A stretch of DNA of 64,000 nt from Deltaproteobacteria bacterium (lineage in GTDB: Bacteria; Myxococcota_A; UBA9160; UBA4427), in NCBI GenBank assembly GCA_016713665.1, contig JADJOR010000024.1, positions 310,001-374,000 on the forward strand. The letters are read 5' to 3'. Made by a program: the position numbers and the translations under genes. Every line of letters starts with the position of its first letter. Position 1 is the first letter of the stretch. The notes below the pieces were generated by a model. It ran no database searches. It was not told the DNA's origin and saw only the letters and a list, made by a program, of their open reading frames with translations. Shown here in pieces: positions 35,742 to 44,595 of this stretch.

Positions 35742-37004
35742 ATGTGGAACCCCGTCGCCCCGGACATCGTCGAGCATCCGCATCCGTTCTGGGCCTGGCT
35801 TCGACGGGAATCGCCCGTCCATCCGGTGGCCGGCGCCGGCTACTTCCTGATCAGTCGCTACGACGACGTCCTGCACGTCAGTCGCGACTCGCAGACCTAC
35901 TCGTCCGAGCTTCGGGCCATCGTTCAGCGCGACGACGCGGGGCGCGCGCGATTGCTGCAGACCCGGATCGTCGGGCAGCCCCAGGCGCGTGTGCTCGGCG
36001 TCGCCGACGGAGAGGTGCACGCGAGTCATCGACGTGTCGTCGGCCGGACGTTCTCGCCCTCGAGAATGGAGCGGATGTCCCGGCTCGCCCTCGAGATCGC
36101 AGAGCGCTGTGTCGCCCGCTTCGAAGGGACGAATCGGGTCGACGTCGTCGCGGCTCTCGCGATCCCCCTGCCGCTCGAGCTGACGACGCGGCTGCTCGGC
36201 CTTCCGCTCGAAGACCAGCCGGCGCTCCAGATCTGGACCGACCATGCGCTCCGGATGGCCGGCGGGCTCGCGAGCGAAGAGGAGCTCGCCGAGGACCTGG
36301 CCCAGACGACGGCGTTTCATGCCTATCTCGAGCGTCGTTTCGACGAGGCGATGGCGCATCCGGGCGACGACGTGCTCGGGGACCTCGCGCGCGCCGTCCG
36401 CGATGCCGAGCGAGGCGAGGCGGGGGTCGCGCGCTGGGAGGCGGTGGCGATCCTGTTCCAGCTCGTCGTGGGCGGCATCGAGACGACGGTCGGCCTGATC
36501 TCGGCGGCGATTCATCATGCGACGCATCAGCCCGAGCTCTGGTCGAGGATGCGCGACGAGCTCGAGGTCGTCGCGTCGTTCATCGAGGAAACGATCCGGC
36601 TCGACGGTCCTGCGATCGGGAATCTGCGTCGGACGACTCGAGATACGGAGCTCGCAGGCTGCTCCCTGCCCGAAGGGAGCACGGTCGCGCTGCTCTGGGG
36701 ATCCGCGAATCGCGACGAGTCCCAGTTCCCGCGAGCCGAATGCTTCGAGCTCGACCGCCCGAACATCAAGGCCCATCTCGGCTTCGGGCTGGGCAAGCAC
36801 TTCTGTCTGGGGGCGGCGCTGGCCCGCATGGAAACGCGCGTGGCGCTTCAGGCGCTGCGTGCGGTCGCCGGCGGGATCGCGCTCGATTGCGATCCCGCCG
36901 AGCTCCGACACAAGCCCAGCATGGGGATCCGCCGGCTGCAATCGCTTCCGGTCTCGATCTCCCCGCAGAAATCGGCCGCGCCGTGCAGACCGCGCTCGGG
37001 CTGA
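35742..37004 (+). CDS. Cytochrome P450
   Basis: 420 residues. I-helix VVGGIETTVG (with E-T-T replacing D-T-T), ExxR in FIEETIR, and haem loop FGLGKHFCLGAALARME. The Cys, Gly and His positions are canonical for bacterial soluble class I P450s. GAGGA ends nine bases before ATG 35742, which is preferred to the ATG at 35733. The 3' end overlaps the downstream hydroxylase gene by 22 bp. A ferredoxin gene is not adjacent, so the redox partner must be encoded elsewhere. Confidence 0.9.
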   Translation: MWNPVAPDIVEHPHPFWAWLRRESPVHPVAGAGYFLISRYDDVLHVSRDSQTYSSELRAIVQRDDAGRARLLQTRIVGQPQARVLGVADGEVHASHRRVVGRTFSPSRMERMSRLALEIAERCVARFEGTNRVDVVAALAIPLPLELTTRLLGLPLEDQPALQIWTDHALRMAGGLASEEELAEDLAQTTAFHAYLERRFDEAMAHPGDDVLGDLARAVRDAERGEAGVARWEAVAILFQLVVGGIETTVGLISAAIHHATHQPELWSRMRDELEVVASFIEETIRLDGPAIGNLRRTTRDTELAGCSLPEGSTVALLWGSANRDESQFPRAECFELDRPNIKAHLGFGLGKHFCLGAALARMETRVALQALRAVAGGIALDCDPAELRHKPSMGIRRLQSLPVSISPQKSAAPCRPRSG

Positions 37005-37870
37005 CGCTGCTCGCCGCGCCGCTGCTCGTCCTCTTCGCCGTCGAGCGTTTTGCCGGGTCGGCGGTCTTCGGCGCCGTCGCCGCGCTCTCGCTCTCCTCGA
37101 CGATCCAGCTCGTCGGCGAGCGCCTCTGGCCCGCTCGCCCGCTCGCGCCCCATGCTGGCCCGCAGCTCGCCGTCGAGGCGTTTCAAGGGTTGGTCTACGG
37201 CATGCTGGTCGGGGTCGGGACGATCTTCGCCGGGGCCGCGCTCGTCTCGGCCGCGAAGCGCGCTCTCGGCTTCTCCTTCGCCCTCGAGCTGCCGCTCTGG
37301 GGCCAGGCGCTCGTCCTCGTCGTGGTCGCCGACTTCCTCGACTACTTCCGCCACCGCCACGAGCACGAGTCCGACGGCCTCTTCTGGCGCGTCCACTCCG
37401 TCCACCACTCGATCCGCGAGTTCTCGCTCCTGGCCGGGCTCGCGGTGCATCCGCTCGAGCCCGTGTTCACCTTCATCTCCTACGGCTTCGTCGCCGGCCT
37501 GCTCGGCCTGTCGACACAGGCGACGATCGCGGGCTTCACGATCGCGATGATCGCGATGGGGGCCCAGCACGCAAACACCTTCTCCCGCCTCGGCTGGCTC
37601 TCGAACGTGATCGCCCACATCGACGGCCACCGCTGGCACCACGACATGGCTCTCTCGAGCGGGCGCAACGTCAACTACGCCAACGTCTTCTCGGTGTGGG
37701 ATCGGCTCTGGGGCACCTTCCAGCCCGCCGAGCCCTTCGACGGCGAATACGGCATCGAGCCCTTCCGCGACGCCTATCCGAAGGATCTGGTCGGCCAGGC
37801 CAGGATGGCGCTGCCCTCGGACTACGCGCGCCGCGTCCGCGCCCTCGTCGGCCCCCGCGACCGGGTATGA
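36983..37870 (+). CDS. Sterol desaturase / fatty acid hydroxylase superfamily membrane protein
   Basis: 295 residues from a GTG start inside the end of the P450 gene. Several hydrophobic spans (LGLTLLAAPLLVLFAVERF, VYGMLVGVGTIFAGAALV, ALVLVVVADFLDYF) surround the three di-iron histidine boxes: FRHRHEHE, HSVHHS and HRWHHD. This family hydroxylates or desaturates sterols and fatty acids at the membrane. The overlap with the P450 gene suggests both oxidise the same lipid-like substrate class; that is inference. Confidence 0.87.
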   Translation: MQTALGLTLLAAPLLVLFAVERFAGSAVFGAVAALSLSSTIQLVGERLWPARPLAPHAGPQLAVEAFQGLVYGMLVGVGTIFAGAALVSAAKRALGFSFALELPLWGQALVLVVVADFLDYFRHRHEHESDGLFWRVHSVHHSIREFSLLAGLAVHPLEPVFTFISYGFVAGLLGLSTQATIAGFTIAMIAMGAQHANTFSRLGWLSNVIAHIDGHRWHHDMALSSGRNVNYANVFSVWDRLWGTFQPAEPFDGEYGIEPFRDAYPKDLVGQARMALPSDYARRVRALVGPRDRV

Positions 37871-37929
37871 GGACGGGATCCGGGCGCGCGCCCGATCCCC
37901 TTGCCCGCCCCGCACTGGCGGTGATAAAG

Positions 37930-37942
37930 TGAACAGCGTTCA
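37930..37942. promoter_or_regulatory. Palindrome TGAACAGCGTTCA, possible operator
   Basis: A perfect 5+5 inverted repeat (TGAAC-AGC-GTTCA) inside a short AT-richer stretch 34 bp upstream of the VOC gene start at 37976. The position between genes and the symmetry suggest a repressor site for the rightward genes. The cognate regulator is not identified. Confidence 0.45.
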
Positions 37943-37975
37943 AAAATAACTCCTGCCACGGAGCTCCCCCCCACC

Positions 37976-38395
37976 ATGGCCGACGTTCGCCCCTACGGCG
38001 CCACGCGCGACGCGCTCTACGGATTCAGCAAGGTCTTCGTCCACGATCTCGACGCGATGGGTCGATTCTACGAGGAGGTCTTCGGACTCGTCCCGTTGAA
38101 TCGCCATGAAGACGTGATGCTCGGCCGGAAGATCGACGAGATCTCGTATCAGGCGACCACGTCGGGCGGGAGTGAGCTGACGCTCATCCACTACCTCGAT
38201 TCGAAAGCGCCGAGCGCAGGCGAGTCGGTCCAGGGCTTCACGACGACCGACGTCCAGGCTCTCGTGCGGCGGGCCGAGCGCGCCGGGGGCCGTCTCGCAG
38301 AGCCGATCCGGCGGATCGAGGAGTTCAAGATCCTCGTCGCGTTCGTGCTCGATCCCGAAGGCCACATCAACGAAGTCGTCCAGCTCGACGCCTGA
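37976..38395 (+). CDS. VOC (glyoxalase/dioxygenase fold) protein
   Basis: 139 residues. GFSKVFVHDLDAMGRFYEEV and FGLVPL open the first beta-alpha-beta module, and LVAFVLDPEGHINEVVQLD closes the second with the conserved DPEG(H/N)xxEx strand that carries a metal ligand Glu. The family includes glyoxalase I, extradiol dioxygenases and epimerases; the specific reaction is not evident. A palindromic putative operator lies just upstream. Confidence 0.87.
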   Translation: MADVRPYGATRDALYGFSKVFVHDLDAMGRFYEEVFGLVPLNRHEDVMLGRKIDEISYQATTSGGSELTLIHYLDSKAPSAGESVQGFTTTDVQALVRRAERAGGRLAEPIRRIEEFKILVAFVLDPEGHINEVVQLDA

Positions 38396-38477
38396 GCGGG
38401 ATCCGCGCACGTCCGCCGCGACGCCCGCCCGACCGAACGGCTCGTGTCCGAGATCCGCACGAAGAGAGGAATTCGTC

Positions 38478-38603
38478 ATGCTTCCGGAGCCCGACCGAAA
38501 TTTCCGCGCCGTCGCGCCGCCGCGGCTCATCGACGACGCCTTGCGTTTCCTGGTCCGCTGGGGGGCGCGCGTCTTCATGGGCTTCGACGAGCAGGCGGCC
38601 TGA
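38478..38603 (+). CDS. Small protein, 41 residues, function unknown
   Basis: The frame begins with ATG 38478, with AGAGGA eight bases upstream, and ends at TGA 38601-38603, six bases before the next gene's ATG. The product reads MLPEPDRNFRAVAPPRLIDD ... LRFLVRWGARVFMGFDEQAA. It has no known domain. The good ribosome site and the tight placement between two real genes in the same direction make it a plausible short gene. Confidence 0.45.
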   Translation: MLPEPDRNFRAVAPPRLIDDALRFLVRWGARVFMGFDEQAA

Positions 38604-38609
38604 TCGAGC

Positions 38610-39395
38610 ATGACGAACCGAAACGATTCTCCCGCCACCCCCGAATCCGTCGTTGACCAGCGCGTCGTTGGCCCGATCCTCGTCGTCACGATCCGGCGCG
38701 AGTCGAAGCGCAACGCGATCGACGCCGCGACGACCGCCGGCATCGACGAAGCACTCAATCGCCTCGAGGACGACGAGACCCTCCGCGTCGGCATCCTGAC
38801 TGGAGGCCCGTCCATGTTCTCGGCCGGCACCGATCTCGTCCGCACGGCCGGCCCGCCGACGCCGCGAGGCGGCGAGTACGGGATCATCCGGCGCAAGCGG
38901 CGCAAGCCCCTCATCGCGGCGGTCGAAGGCTTCGCGCTCGGCGGCGGCATGGAGATCGTCCTCGCCTGCGATCTCGTATGCGCCTCGCGCGGCACGCGCT
39001 TCGGGCTCCCCGAGGTCCAGAAGGCGCTCGTGCCGACCTGCGGCGGGCTCTTCCGCCCGGTCCGCGCATTGCCGCTCAACATTGCCCGAGAGCTGATCCT
39101 GACCGGCGACCCGCTCGACGCCGAGCGGGCCCACGCGCTCGGCTTCGTGAATCGACTGACCGATCCGGGCGGGGCCTTCGATGCGGCGCTCGCGCTGGCG
39201 GAGCGGATCGTGCGCAACGGGCCGGTCGCGATCGAGCAGAGCCTCGCGGTGACCCAGACGCTGACGGGGGCCGATGACGGGACGGCCTGGGCGCTGACGG
39301 ATGCGGCGACGGCGACGATCATGCGCAGCGCGGACGCGCTCGAAGGGCGTAACGCCTTCGTCGAGAAGCGCGAGCCGCGTTGGAGTGGGAAGTAG
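38610..39395 (+). CDS. Enoyl-CoA hydratase/isomerase family protein
   Basis: 261 residues. The crotonase motifs are SMFSAGTDLVR (first oxyanion segment) and VEGFALGGGMEIVLACDLVC (second), followed by RFGLPEVQKALVPTCGGLFR, where E is the usual acid/base residue. It sits in a rightward run with an SDR, an acyl-CoA dehydrogenase and a phosphotransferase, consistent with a beta-oxidation-like module. Confidence 0.9.
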   Translation: MTNRNDSPATPESVVDQRVVGPILVVTIRRESKRNAIDAATTAGIDEALNRLEDDETLRVGILTGGPSMFSAGTDLVRTAGPPTPRGGEYGIIRRKRRKPLIAAVEGFALGGGMEIVLACDLVCASRGTRFGLPEVQKALVPTCGGLFRPVRALPLNIARELILTGDPLDAERAHALGFVNRLTDPGGAFDAALALAERIVRNGPVAIEQSLAVTQTLTGADDGTAWALTDAATATIMRSADALEGRNAFVEKREPRWSGK

Positions 39396-39495
39396 GCGCG
39401 CGGGACGATCCGCGGAGAATGCCGTCGCGTGCAGGAGATTCGTTGCGCGAGCTACGCGCACGACGCGATGCGAAAGACGGAAACGGGGGTAGAGC

Positions 39496-40266
39496 ATGGA
39501 CCGCGAGAAATGGCAGAAGCTCTTCGACTTCACGGGGCGCGTCGCGATCGTCACGGGCGGAACCCGGGGCATCGGCCGCTCGATCGCCGAGGGCTTCGTC
39601 GCGGCGGGCGCGAAGGTCGTCGTCGCGAGCCGCAAGGCCGAAGCGTGCCGGGAGACCGAGCGGCATCTCGTCGCCGCGGGCGGTGAGGCGCTCGGGGTCG
39701 CCGCGCAGATGGGCGACCTCGATGCGGTCAAGAATCTCGTCCGCGCGACGGTCGATCGCTTCGGGCGCATCGACGTCATCGTCAACAACGCGGCGACGGC
39801 GCTGACCCAGCCCCTCGGTCAGTTCACGCCCGAGGCCTGGGACAAGGTCTTCGGTGTCGATCTGCGCGGCCCGGTCTTCCTGGTCCAGGAGGCGCTGCCC
39901 TGGCTCGAGAAGAGCCCGAACGCGGCGGTCGTCAACGTCATCTCCGCGGGGGCCTTCCTGTTCTCGACGACGACCTCGATGTATGCCGCGTCGAAGGCGG
40001 GTCTCATGTCGTTCACGCGCTCGATGGGCGCCGAGTTCGCGACCCGCGGCATCCGCGTCAACGCGCTCGCCCCCGGCACCGTCGATACCGACATGGTCCG
40101 CAACAACACGCCCGAGATGCAGGAGCTCATGGCGAAGGCCTGCTTCATGCGCCGCGCGGCCCATGCGGACGAGATGGTCGGTCCCGCGCTCTTCCTCGCG
40201 TCGGACGCGGCGAGCTACGTCACGGGTCAAGTCCTGATCGCCGACGGCGGGCTCACGCCGCATTGA
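39496..40266 (+). CDS. Short-chain dehydrogenase/reductase
   Basis: 256 residues. TGGTRGIG cofactor loop (20-27), NNAA, catalytic Ser in VISAGAF, YAASK (Tyr and Lys), and a PGTVDTDM segment after the active site are all present. It is a classical SDR of normal length. Its position between the enoyl-CoA hydratase and the acyl-CoA dehydrogenase suggests a 3-hydroxyacyl-CoA or alcohol oxidation step in the same pathway. Confidence 0.92.
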   Translation: MDREKWQKLFDFTGRVAIVTGGTRGIGRSIAEGFVAAGAKVVVASRKAEACRETERHLVAAGGEALGVAAQMGDLDAVKNLVRATVDRFGRIDVIVNNAATALTQPLGQFTPEAWDKVFGVDLRGPVFLVQEALPWLEKSPNAAVVNVISAGAFLFSTTTSMYAASKAGLMSFTRSMGAEFATRGIRVNALAPGTVDTDMVRNNTPEMQELMAKACFMRRAAHADEMVGPALFLASDAASYVTGQVLIADGGLTPH

Positions 40267-40345
40267 TGCATGCATGATGATCCCACCTGGACGCGGCCGA
40301 GGTCGTGTCGCGGGGTGATCATCGCGACGAAAATTTGGAGGGATC

Positions 40346-41656
40346 ATGTGGGAATTCGAGACGGACGCCGACTATCAGAAGGATCTGGACTGGGCGGAAG
40401 CATTCGTCCGCGACGAGGTCGACCCGCTCAAGTACGTCCTGCCTCATGCCCTCGAGCGGAAACATCCGATCTGGCAAGCGCTCGTTCCGCCGCTTCAGCG
40501 CGAGGTGCGCGCCCGAGGGCTCTGGGCCACTCATCTCGGACCCGACCTGGGCGGCCCGGGCCACGGTCAGGTCAAGCTCGCGCTCCTCAACGAGATCCTC
40601 GGTCGCACACCGATGGCCCCGATCGTCTTCGGCTGTCAGGCGCCCGATAGCGGCAACGCCGAGATCATCGCCCACTATGGGACGGCCGAGCACAAGGCGA
40701 AGTACCTCAAGCCCCTGCTCGCCGGCGAGATCTTCTCCTGCTTCTCGATGACCGAGCCCCAGGGTGGCTCCGATCCGAAGGAGTTCACCTGCTCCGCCGT
40801 CCTCGAAGGGGACGAGTGGGTCATCGAAGGCGAGAAGTGGTTCTCGTCGAACGCCCGTCATTCGGAATTCTTCATCGTCATGGTGGTCACCGATCCGCAG
40901 AACCCGCCCTATCAACGACAGTCGATGATCATCGTTCCTGCCGACACGCCGGGAATCCGGATCCTTCGCAACGTCGGCATCTCGTTCGGCGAAGGGACGG
41001 TCGGTCGCCCCGTCGAAGAGGGCGGCCATGCCTACATCCGCTACGAGAAGGTGCGGGTCCCGAAGTCCAACCTGCTCGGCGAGCGGGGCAAGGCCTTCGT
41101 CGTGGCGCAGACGCGTCTCGGCGGCGGACGGATCCATCACGCCATGCGGACGATCGGCATGGCGAAGCACGCGTTCGAGCTGATGCTCGAGCGGGCGGTG
41201 TCGCGCCGAACCCAGGGCGAGCTCCTCGCGAAGAAGCAGCTGGTCCAGGAGATGGTCGCCGACTCCTGGATCGATCTCGAGCAGTTCCGGCTTCTCGTTC
41301 TGCGCACGGCCTGGCGGATCGATCGCTACAAGGACTACAAGCGGGTTCGAGGCGACATCTCTGCCGTGAAGGCCGCGATGCCGGGCGTGCTTCATCGCAT
41401 CGCCTCGCGCGCGCTCCAGATCCACGGCTCGCTGGGCATCACCGACGAGATGCCGTTCATGGACATGATCTCCAACGCCTATCATCTCGGGCTGGCCGAC
41501 GGCCCCACCGAGGTCCACAAGGTGACCCTCGCGAGCTCGCTCTTGCGCAACGTGAAGCCGGCCGAAGGCCTGTTCCCGAGCGGGCACGTGCCGGCAGCAC
41601 GCGAGGCCGCCTTCGCAAAGTACGCAGAGGTCCTCGAGAAGGTGGGGCGTGACTGA
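40346..41656 (+). CDS. Acyl-CoA dehydrogenase family protein
   Basis: 436 residues. FSMTEPQGGSDPKEFTCSAV (FAD/substrate region), GEKWFSSNARHSEFFIVMVV, GGGRIHHAMRTIGMAKHAFE and LQIHGSLGITDEMPFMDM identify the ACAD10/11-like or FadE-like branch. GGAGG four bases before the ATG supports the start. The 8-bp overlap with a phosphotransferase gene downstream is the classic pairing in which a hydroxyacyl-CoA is phosphorylated then eliminated, as in the fused ACAD10/11. Confidence 0.92.
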   Translation: MWEFETDADYQKDLDWAEAFVRDEVDPLKYVLPHALERKHPIWQALVPPLQREVRARGLWATHLGPDLGGPGHGQVKLALLNEILGRTPMAPIVFGCQAPDSGNAEIIAHYGTAEHKAKYLKPLLAGEIFSCFSMTEPQGGSDPKEFTCSAVLEGDEWVIEGEKWFSSNARHSEFFIVMVVTDPQNPPYQRQSMIIVPADTPGIRILRNVGISFGEGTVGRPVEEGGHAYIRYEKVRVPKSNLLGERGKAFVVAQTRLGGGRIHHAMRTIGMAKHAFELMLERAVSRRTQGELLAKKQLVQEMVADSWIDLEQFRLLVLRTAWRIDRYKDYKRVRGDISAVKAAMPGVLHRIASRALQIHGSLGITDEMPFMDMISNAYHLGLADGPTEVHKVTLASSLLRNVKPAEGLFPSGHVPAAREAAFAKYAEVLEKVGRD

Positions 41657-42656
41657 GGATCTGATCCAGGTTCGGCCAGGCGACGAGCTCCCTTGGCCCG
41701 CGCTCGAGGCGCATCTCCGGTCCGCGCTCGACGTCCCCGCCGACGTCATGCGGGTCCGTCAGTTCCGCGGCGGGACGGCGAACCTGACCTATCTCGTCTC
41801 GTTCGGGGATACCCGCCTGGTGGTCCGTCGACCGCCTCGCGGCAAGCTCGCGCCCGGGGCCCACGACATGGCGCGCGAGCATCGGATGCTCTCGCGCCTG
41901 AGCGACGTCTACCCGCGCGCACCGCGCGCGCTCCACCTCTGCGAAGATGCCTCCGTGGTCGGAGCGACGTTCGTGGTCGTGGAGTATCGGGAAGGCGAGG
42001 TTCTTCGGGACGCGATTCCGGATTCGATGACCCACCATCCGGACGTCGAGCGACGCGTCGACCTCGCTCTGATCGATGCCGCGGCCGATCTGCACAGTGT
42101 CGACGTCGAGGCGGCGGGTCTCGGCCGGCCCGGTCCGGGCGAAGGGTTCGGAGCCCGTCAGGTCCGAGGCTGGGGGGAGCGCTGGAAGATCGCGGCTCCC
42201 GGCGGCGGATCGGACTTGATGGACGAGGTCGCCGAGCGGCTGGCGGCGTCGCTGCCCGAGGCGCCCAGGCTGGCGATCGTCCACAACGATCTGAAGCTCG
42301 ACAACTGCCAGTTCGCGCCGTCCGACCCGGATCGGGTCCGATCGGTCTTCGACTGGGACATGGCGACCGTCGGCGACCCGCTCTTCGATCTCGGTCTGCT
42401 GTTGGTCTCGATGTCGGCGAGCCCGATCTGGGTCCTGGCGACGGAGGACGCAGCTGCGCGTTACCGCGCTCGATCCGGGATCGACGTCGACCGCATCGAC
42501 TGGTATCTGGCGTTCGCGACCTGGCGGACCGCCGTCGTGCTCCAGCAGCTGTACAACCGCCATCTCGCCGGAGACAGCGCGGACGCACGGCTCGCGCAAT
42601 TCGGGGCTGCGATCCCGATGTACGCCGCTCGAGCACGCGAGCTCGTGATGCGTTGA
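41649..42656 (+). CDS. APH-fold phosphotransferase family protein
   Basis: 335 residues from a GTG overlapping the acyl-CoA dehydrogenase gene. FRGGTANLTYLVSF (nucleotide loop), the Brenner-type catalytic HNDLKLDNCQF, and FDWDMATVGDPLFDLGLLL (Mg-binding DFG-like) define an aminoglycoside-phosphotransferase-like kinase. Known ACAD10/11 enzymes fuse this kinase to an acyl-CoA dehydrogenase to handle 4-hydroxyacyl-CoAs, so a matching two-gene system is likely. Confidence 0.9.
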   Translation: MTEDLIQVRPGDELPWPALEAHLRSALDVPADVMRVRQFRGGTANLTYLVSFGDTRLVVRRPPRGKLAPGAHDMAREHRMLSRLSDVYPRAPRALHLCEDASVVGATFVVVEYREGEVLRDAIPDSMTHHPDVERRVDLALIDAAADLHSVDVEAAGLGRPGPGEGFGARQVRGWGERWKIAAPGGGSDLMDEVAERLAASLPEAPRLAIVHNDLKLDNCQFAPSDPDRVRSVFDWDMATVGDPLFDLGLLLVSMSASPIWVLATEDAAARYRARSGIDVDRIDWYLAFATWRTAVVLQQLYNRHLAGDSADARLAQFGAAIPMYAARARELVMR

Positions 42657-42747
42657 AGCACGGCCGGCGCCTCTCGCGCCGACCCGGGAGACGACTGCAT
42701 ATCGCATCGACCAAGATCCGCTTCGATAGTTCGACGAAAGGACAGTC

Positions 42748-43809
42748 ATGAAATCCGATATCGCTTCCACGTTTCTGCCGGTCGCGCCGCCGGTCATCCT
42801 CGATGGACTCTACTCGGACGATCAGCGTCGACGAATGCTCGATGTCGTCCGTCGTGAGGGGCCGTGGTCGCTGATCCTCGCGCAATATTTCTCTTCACCG
42901 GAAGAGGTCATCGCCACGACGACTGGCAGGCTGCCGGAAGGCTTCAAGCCCACATGGGACATGTTCCTGAATCCAGTCTTCCGCGGTTACTTCGCTCGGG
43001 ACGGTGTCAATTACTTCCCGGAGCTGGACGACTGCTTCTACAACCCCAAGTTCATCAATCTCGTGCGTGACTATTGGAAGACGCCCTACGTCGAGTGCGA
43101 CCAGTTGATGTTCAACCTTCAGGGACCATCGAGTGCAGGCGGAGCGCCGCATGTGGATGGAACCCATTTCCGAGGACTCTACGGCAACAACGCACCGACC
43201 TGGCTGCTGAACATCATGGCGAAGTCGGGTCTCTTCCGTCGCTGGCAGGCCAAGAAGGCGCAAGTCATCGCCTGGTACTACCAAGGCACGATCGGCGGCG
43301 GCTTCCACTATTGGCCCGACGGGCCTGACAAGAGTCCGGCGACGCTGGAAGCGCCGATGTGGGGACGTGGCGTGGTCGTCGAGAACGAGATGATGTTCCA
43401 CTCCTCGCAAGGCTGCGGTCCTGTCGATCAGCGCCGACCCGCTGGCCTCACCATCAAATCGACGATTTCCGCCGACCCGGAGACGTCGAACGGATGGCGG
43501 ATCAAGACGGGTGACGAAGTCGTTGCGAAGGTGCCCGAAAAGGAGTTTCGCCTGCTCATCCATTGGGGTGCACAGGTCTACGGTGATCTGGCAGAGCTGA
43601 AGCTGGCCCGCGACCACAGCGACGACATGACCGTCGACAGGGCGATCGACATGCTCATCAGCGACCTGCGCGCGCGTGGCGAAACTTTCGAGGTGCCGAC
43701 CGATCCGGTGCGCGACCCCGACTTCATCTCTCTCCTGACGCGTGTCTACGACATCGGCCAGCTCAAGGATGTGCCTGAAGATCCGAGTGCGCCGAGGAGA
43801 GCCGCGTGA
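42748..43809 (+). CDS. Uncharacterised protein with HxD...H pattern, paralogue of the 1832 gene
   Basis: 353 residues, no named family recognised. It shares with the 308-residue protein at 1832-2758 the blocks HVDGTHFRG (H135, D137), SGLFRRW, GGGFHYWPDGPD and VENEMMFHSSQGCGP (H218). It has an extra ~30-residue N-terminus. The spacing HxD to distal H is about 81 residues in both. AAAGGA precedes the ATG. It follows the kinase gene by about 90 bp and may belong to the same transcript. An Fe(II)-dependent oxygenase role is a hypothesis from the motif pattern. Confidence 0.75.
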   Translation: MKSDIASTFLPVAPPVILDGLYSDDQRRRMLDVVRREGPWSLILAQYFSSPEEVIATTTGRLPEGFKPTWDMFLNPVFRGYFARDGVNYFPELDDCFYNPKFINLVRDYWKTPYVECDQLMFNLQGPSSAGGAPHVDGTHFRGLYGNNAPTWLLNIMAKSGLFRRWQAKKAQVIAWYYQGTIGGGFHYWPDGPDKSPATLEAPMWGRGVVVENEMMFHSSQGCGPVDQRRPAGLTIKSTISADPETSNGWRIKTGDEVVAKVPEKEFRLLIHWGAQVYGDLAELKLARDHSDDMTVDRAIDMLISDLRARGETFEVPTDPVRDPDFISLLTRVYDIGQLKDVPEDPSAPRRAA

Positions 43810-43830
43810 CGATCGTTCCACGGGACCCGA

Positions 43831-44595
43831 TCAGGTCCCGCCGCCGTCCGCCCAGATCGTCGTGCCGTTGATGTAGGACGCGGCGTCCGAGGCGAGGAAC
43901 GTGCAGATGCCGCCGATCTCGGCCGGGCGTCCCATGCGGCCGACCGGGATGCGGCTCGTCGTCGCCGTCCATTGCTCCTTGTTCTCCGGGAGCAGCAGAT
44001 CCGCCATCGCCTCCGTCTCGACCCAGCCGAGGGAGACGCAGTTGACGCGGACCTTCTTGCCCCAGGCGACGGCGAGCGAGCGCGTCATGTGGTTGAGGCC
44101 GGCCTTCGCCGCGCCATAGGGCGTCAGCGATGCGCCGCCGTTGCCCGGCATCGAGGCCTGGCTCGAGATGTTGATGATGTTGCCGCCGCTCTCCTGCTCG
44201 ACCATGACGCGATAGGCCTTTGCCGCGAAGATCATCGGCGCCGTCAGGTTGAGATCGATGATGGCGCGGATGAAGCGCGGCGACGCCGTCGCGAGGTCGA
44301 CCGGGGGCTGCCCCCCGGCGTTGTTGACCAGGACGTCGAGGCGCCCGAAGCGCGCGAGCGTCTCCTCGATGATGCGATCGATCTGGGCCTCGTCCCGGAT
44401 GTCGGCCTGGACGTGCATCGAGCGAGCGCGCTCGTCGGCCGTCGTGGCCGCCGGGCAGCCGTCGAAGGGCTTGCGCGCACAGCTGACGACCGCGGCGCCG
44501 GTCTTGAGGAACGCCTGGCTGATGCCGAGGCCGACCCCCTGGCTCCCGCCGGTGACGATCACGACCTTTCCAGGGAACGGGGCGCTAGGCGACAT
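43831..44595 (-). CDS. Short-chain dehydrogenase/reductase
   Basis: 254 residues. TGGSQGVGLGI loop (~15-25), NNAGG, ISSQASMPG with catalytic Ser, YGAAK with Tyr and Lys, and PVGRMGRPAEIGGICTFLAS then GTTIWADGG C-terminal block. It is a classical SDR. The ATG lies inside the end of the TetR gene (11 bp overlap), so the two are co-transcribed and this enzyme is probably under that regulator. Confidence 0.92.
   Translation of the reverse strand: MSPSAPFPGKVVIVTGGSQGVGLGISQAFLKTGAAVVSCARKPFDGCPAATTADERARSMHVQADIRDEAQIDRIIEETLARFGRLDVLVNNAGGQPPVDLATASPRFIRAIIDLNLTAPMIFAAKAYRVMVEQESGGNIINISSQASMPGNGGASLTPYGAAKAGLNHMTRSLAVAWGKKVRVNCVSLGWVETEAMADLLLPENKEQWTATTSRIPVGRMGRPAEIGGICTFLASDAASYINGTTIWADGGGT

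Noticed and set aside
35222..37870. 882-codon frame ending in the fatty acid hydroxylase
   Set aside because: Only the last 295 codons resemble a protein family; the rest is an out-of-frame reading of the dioxygenase and P450 region.
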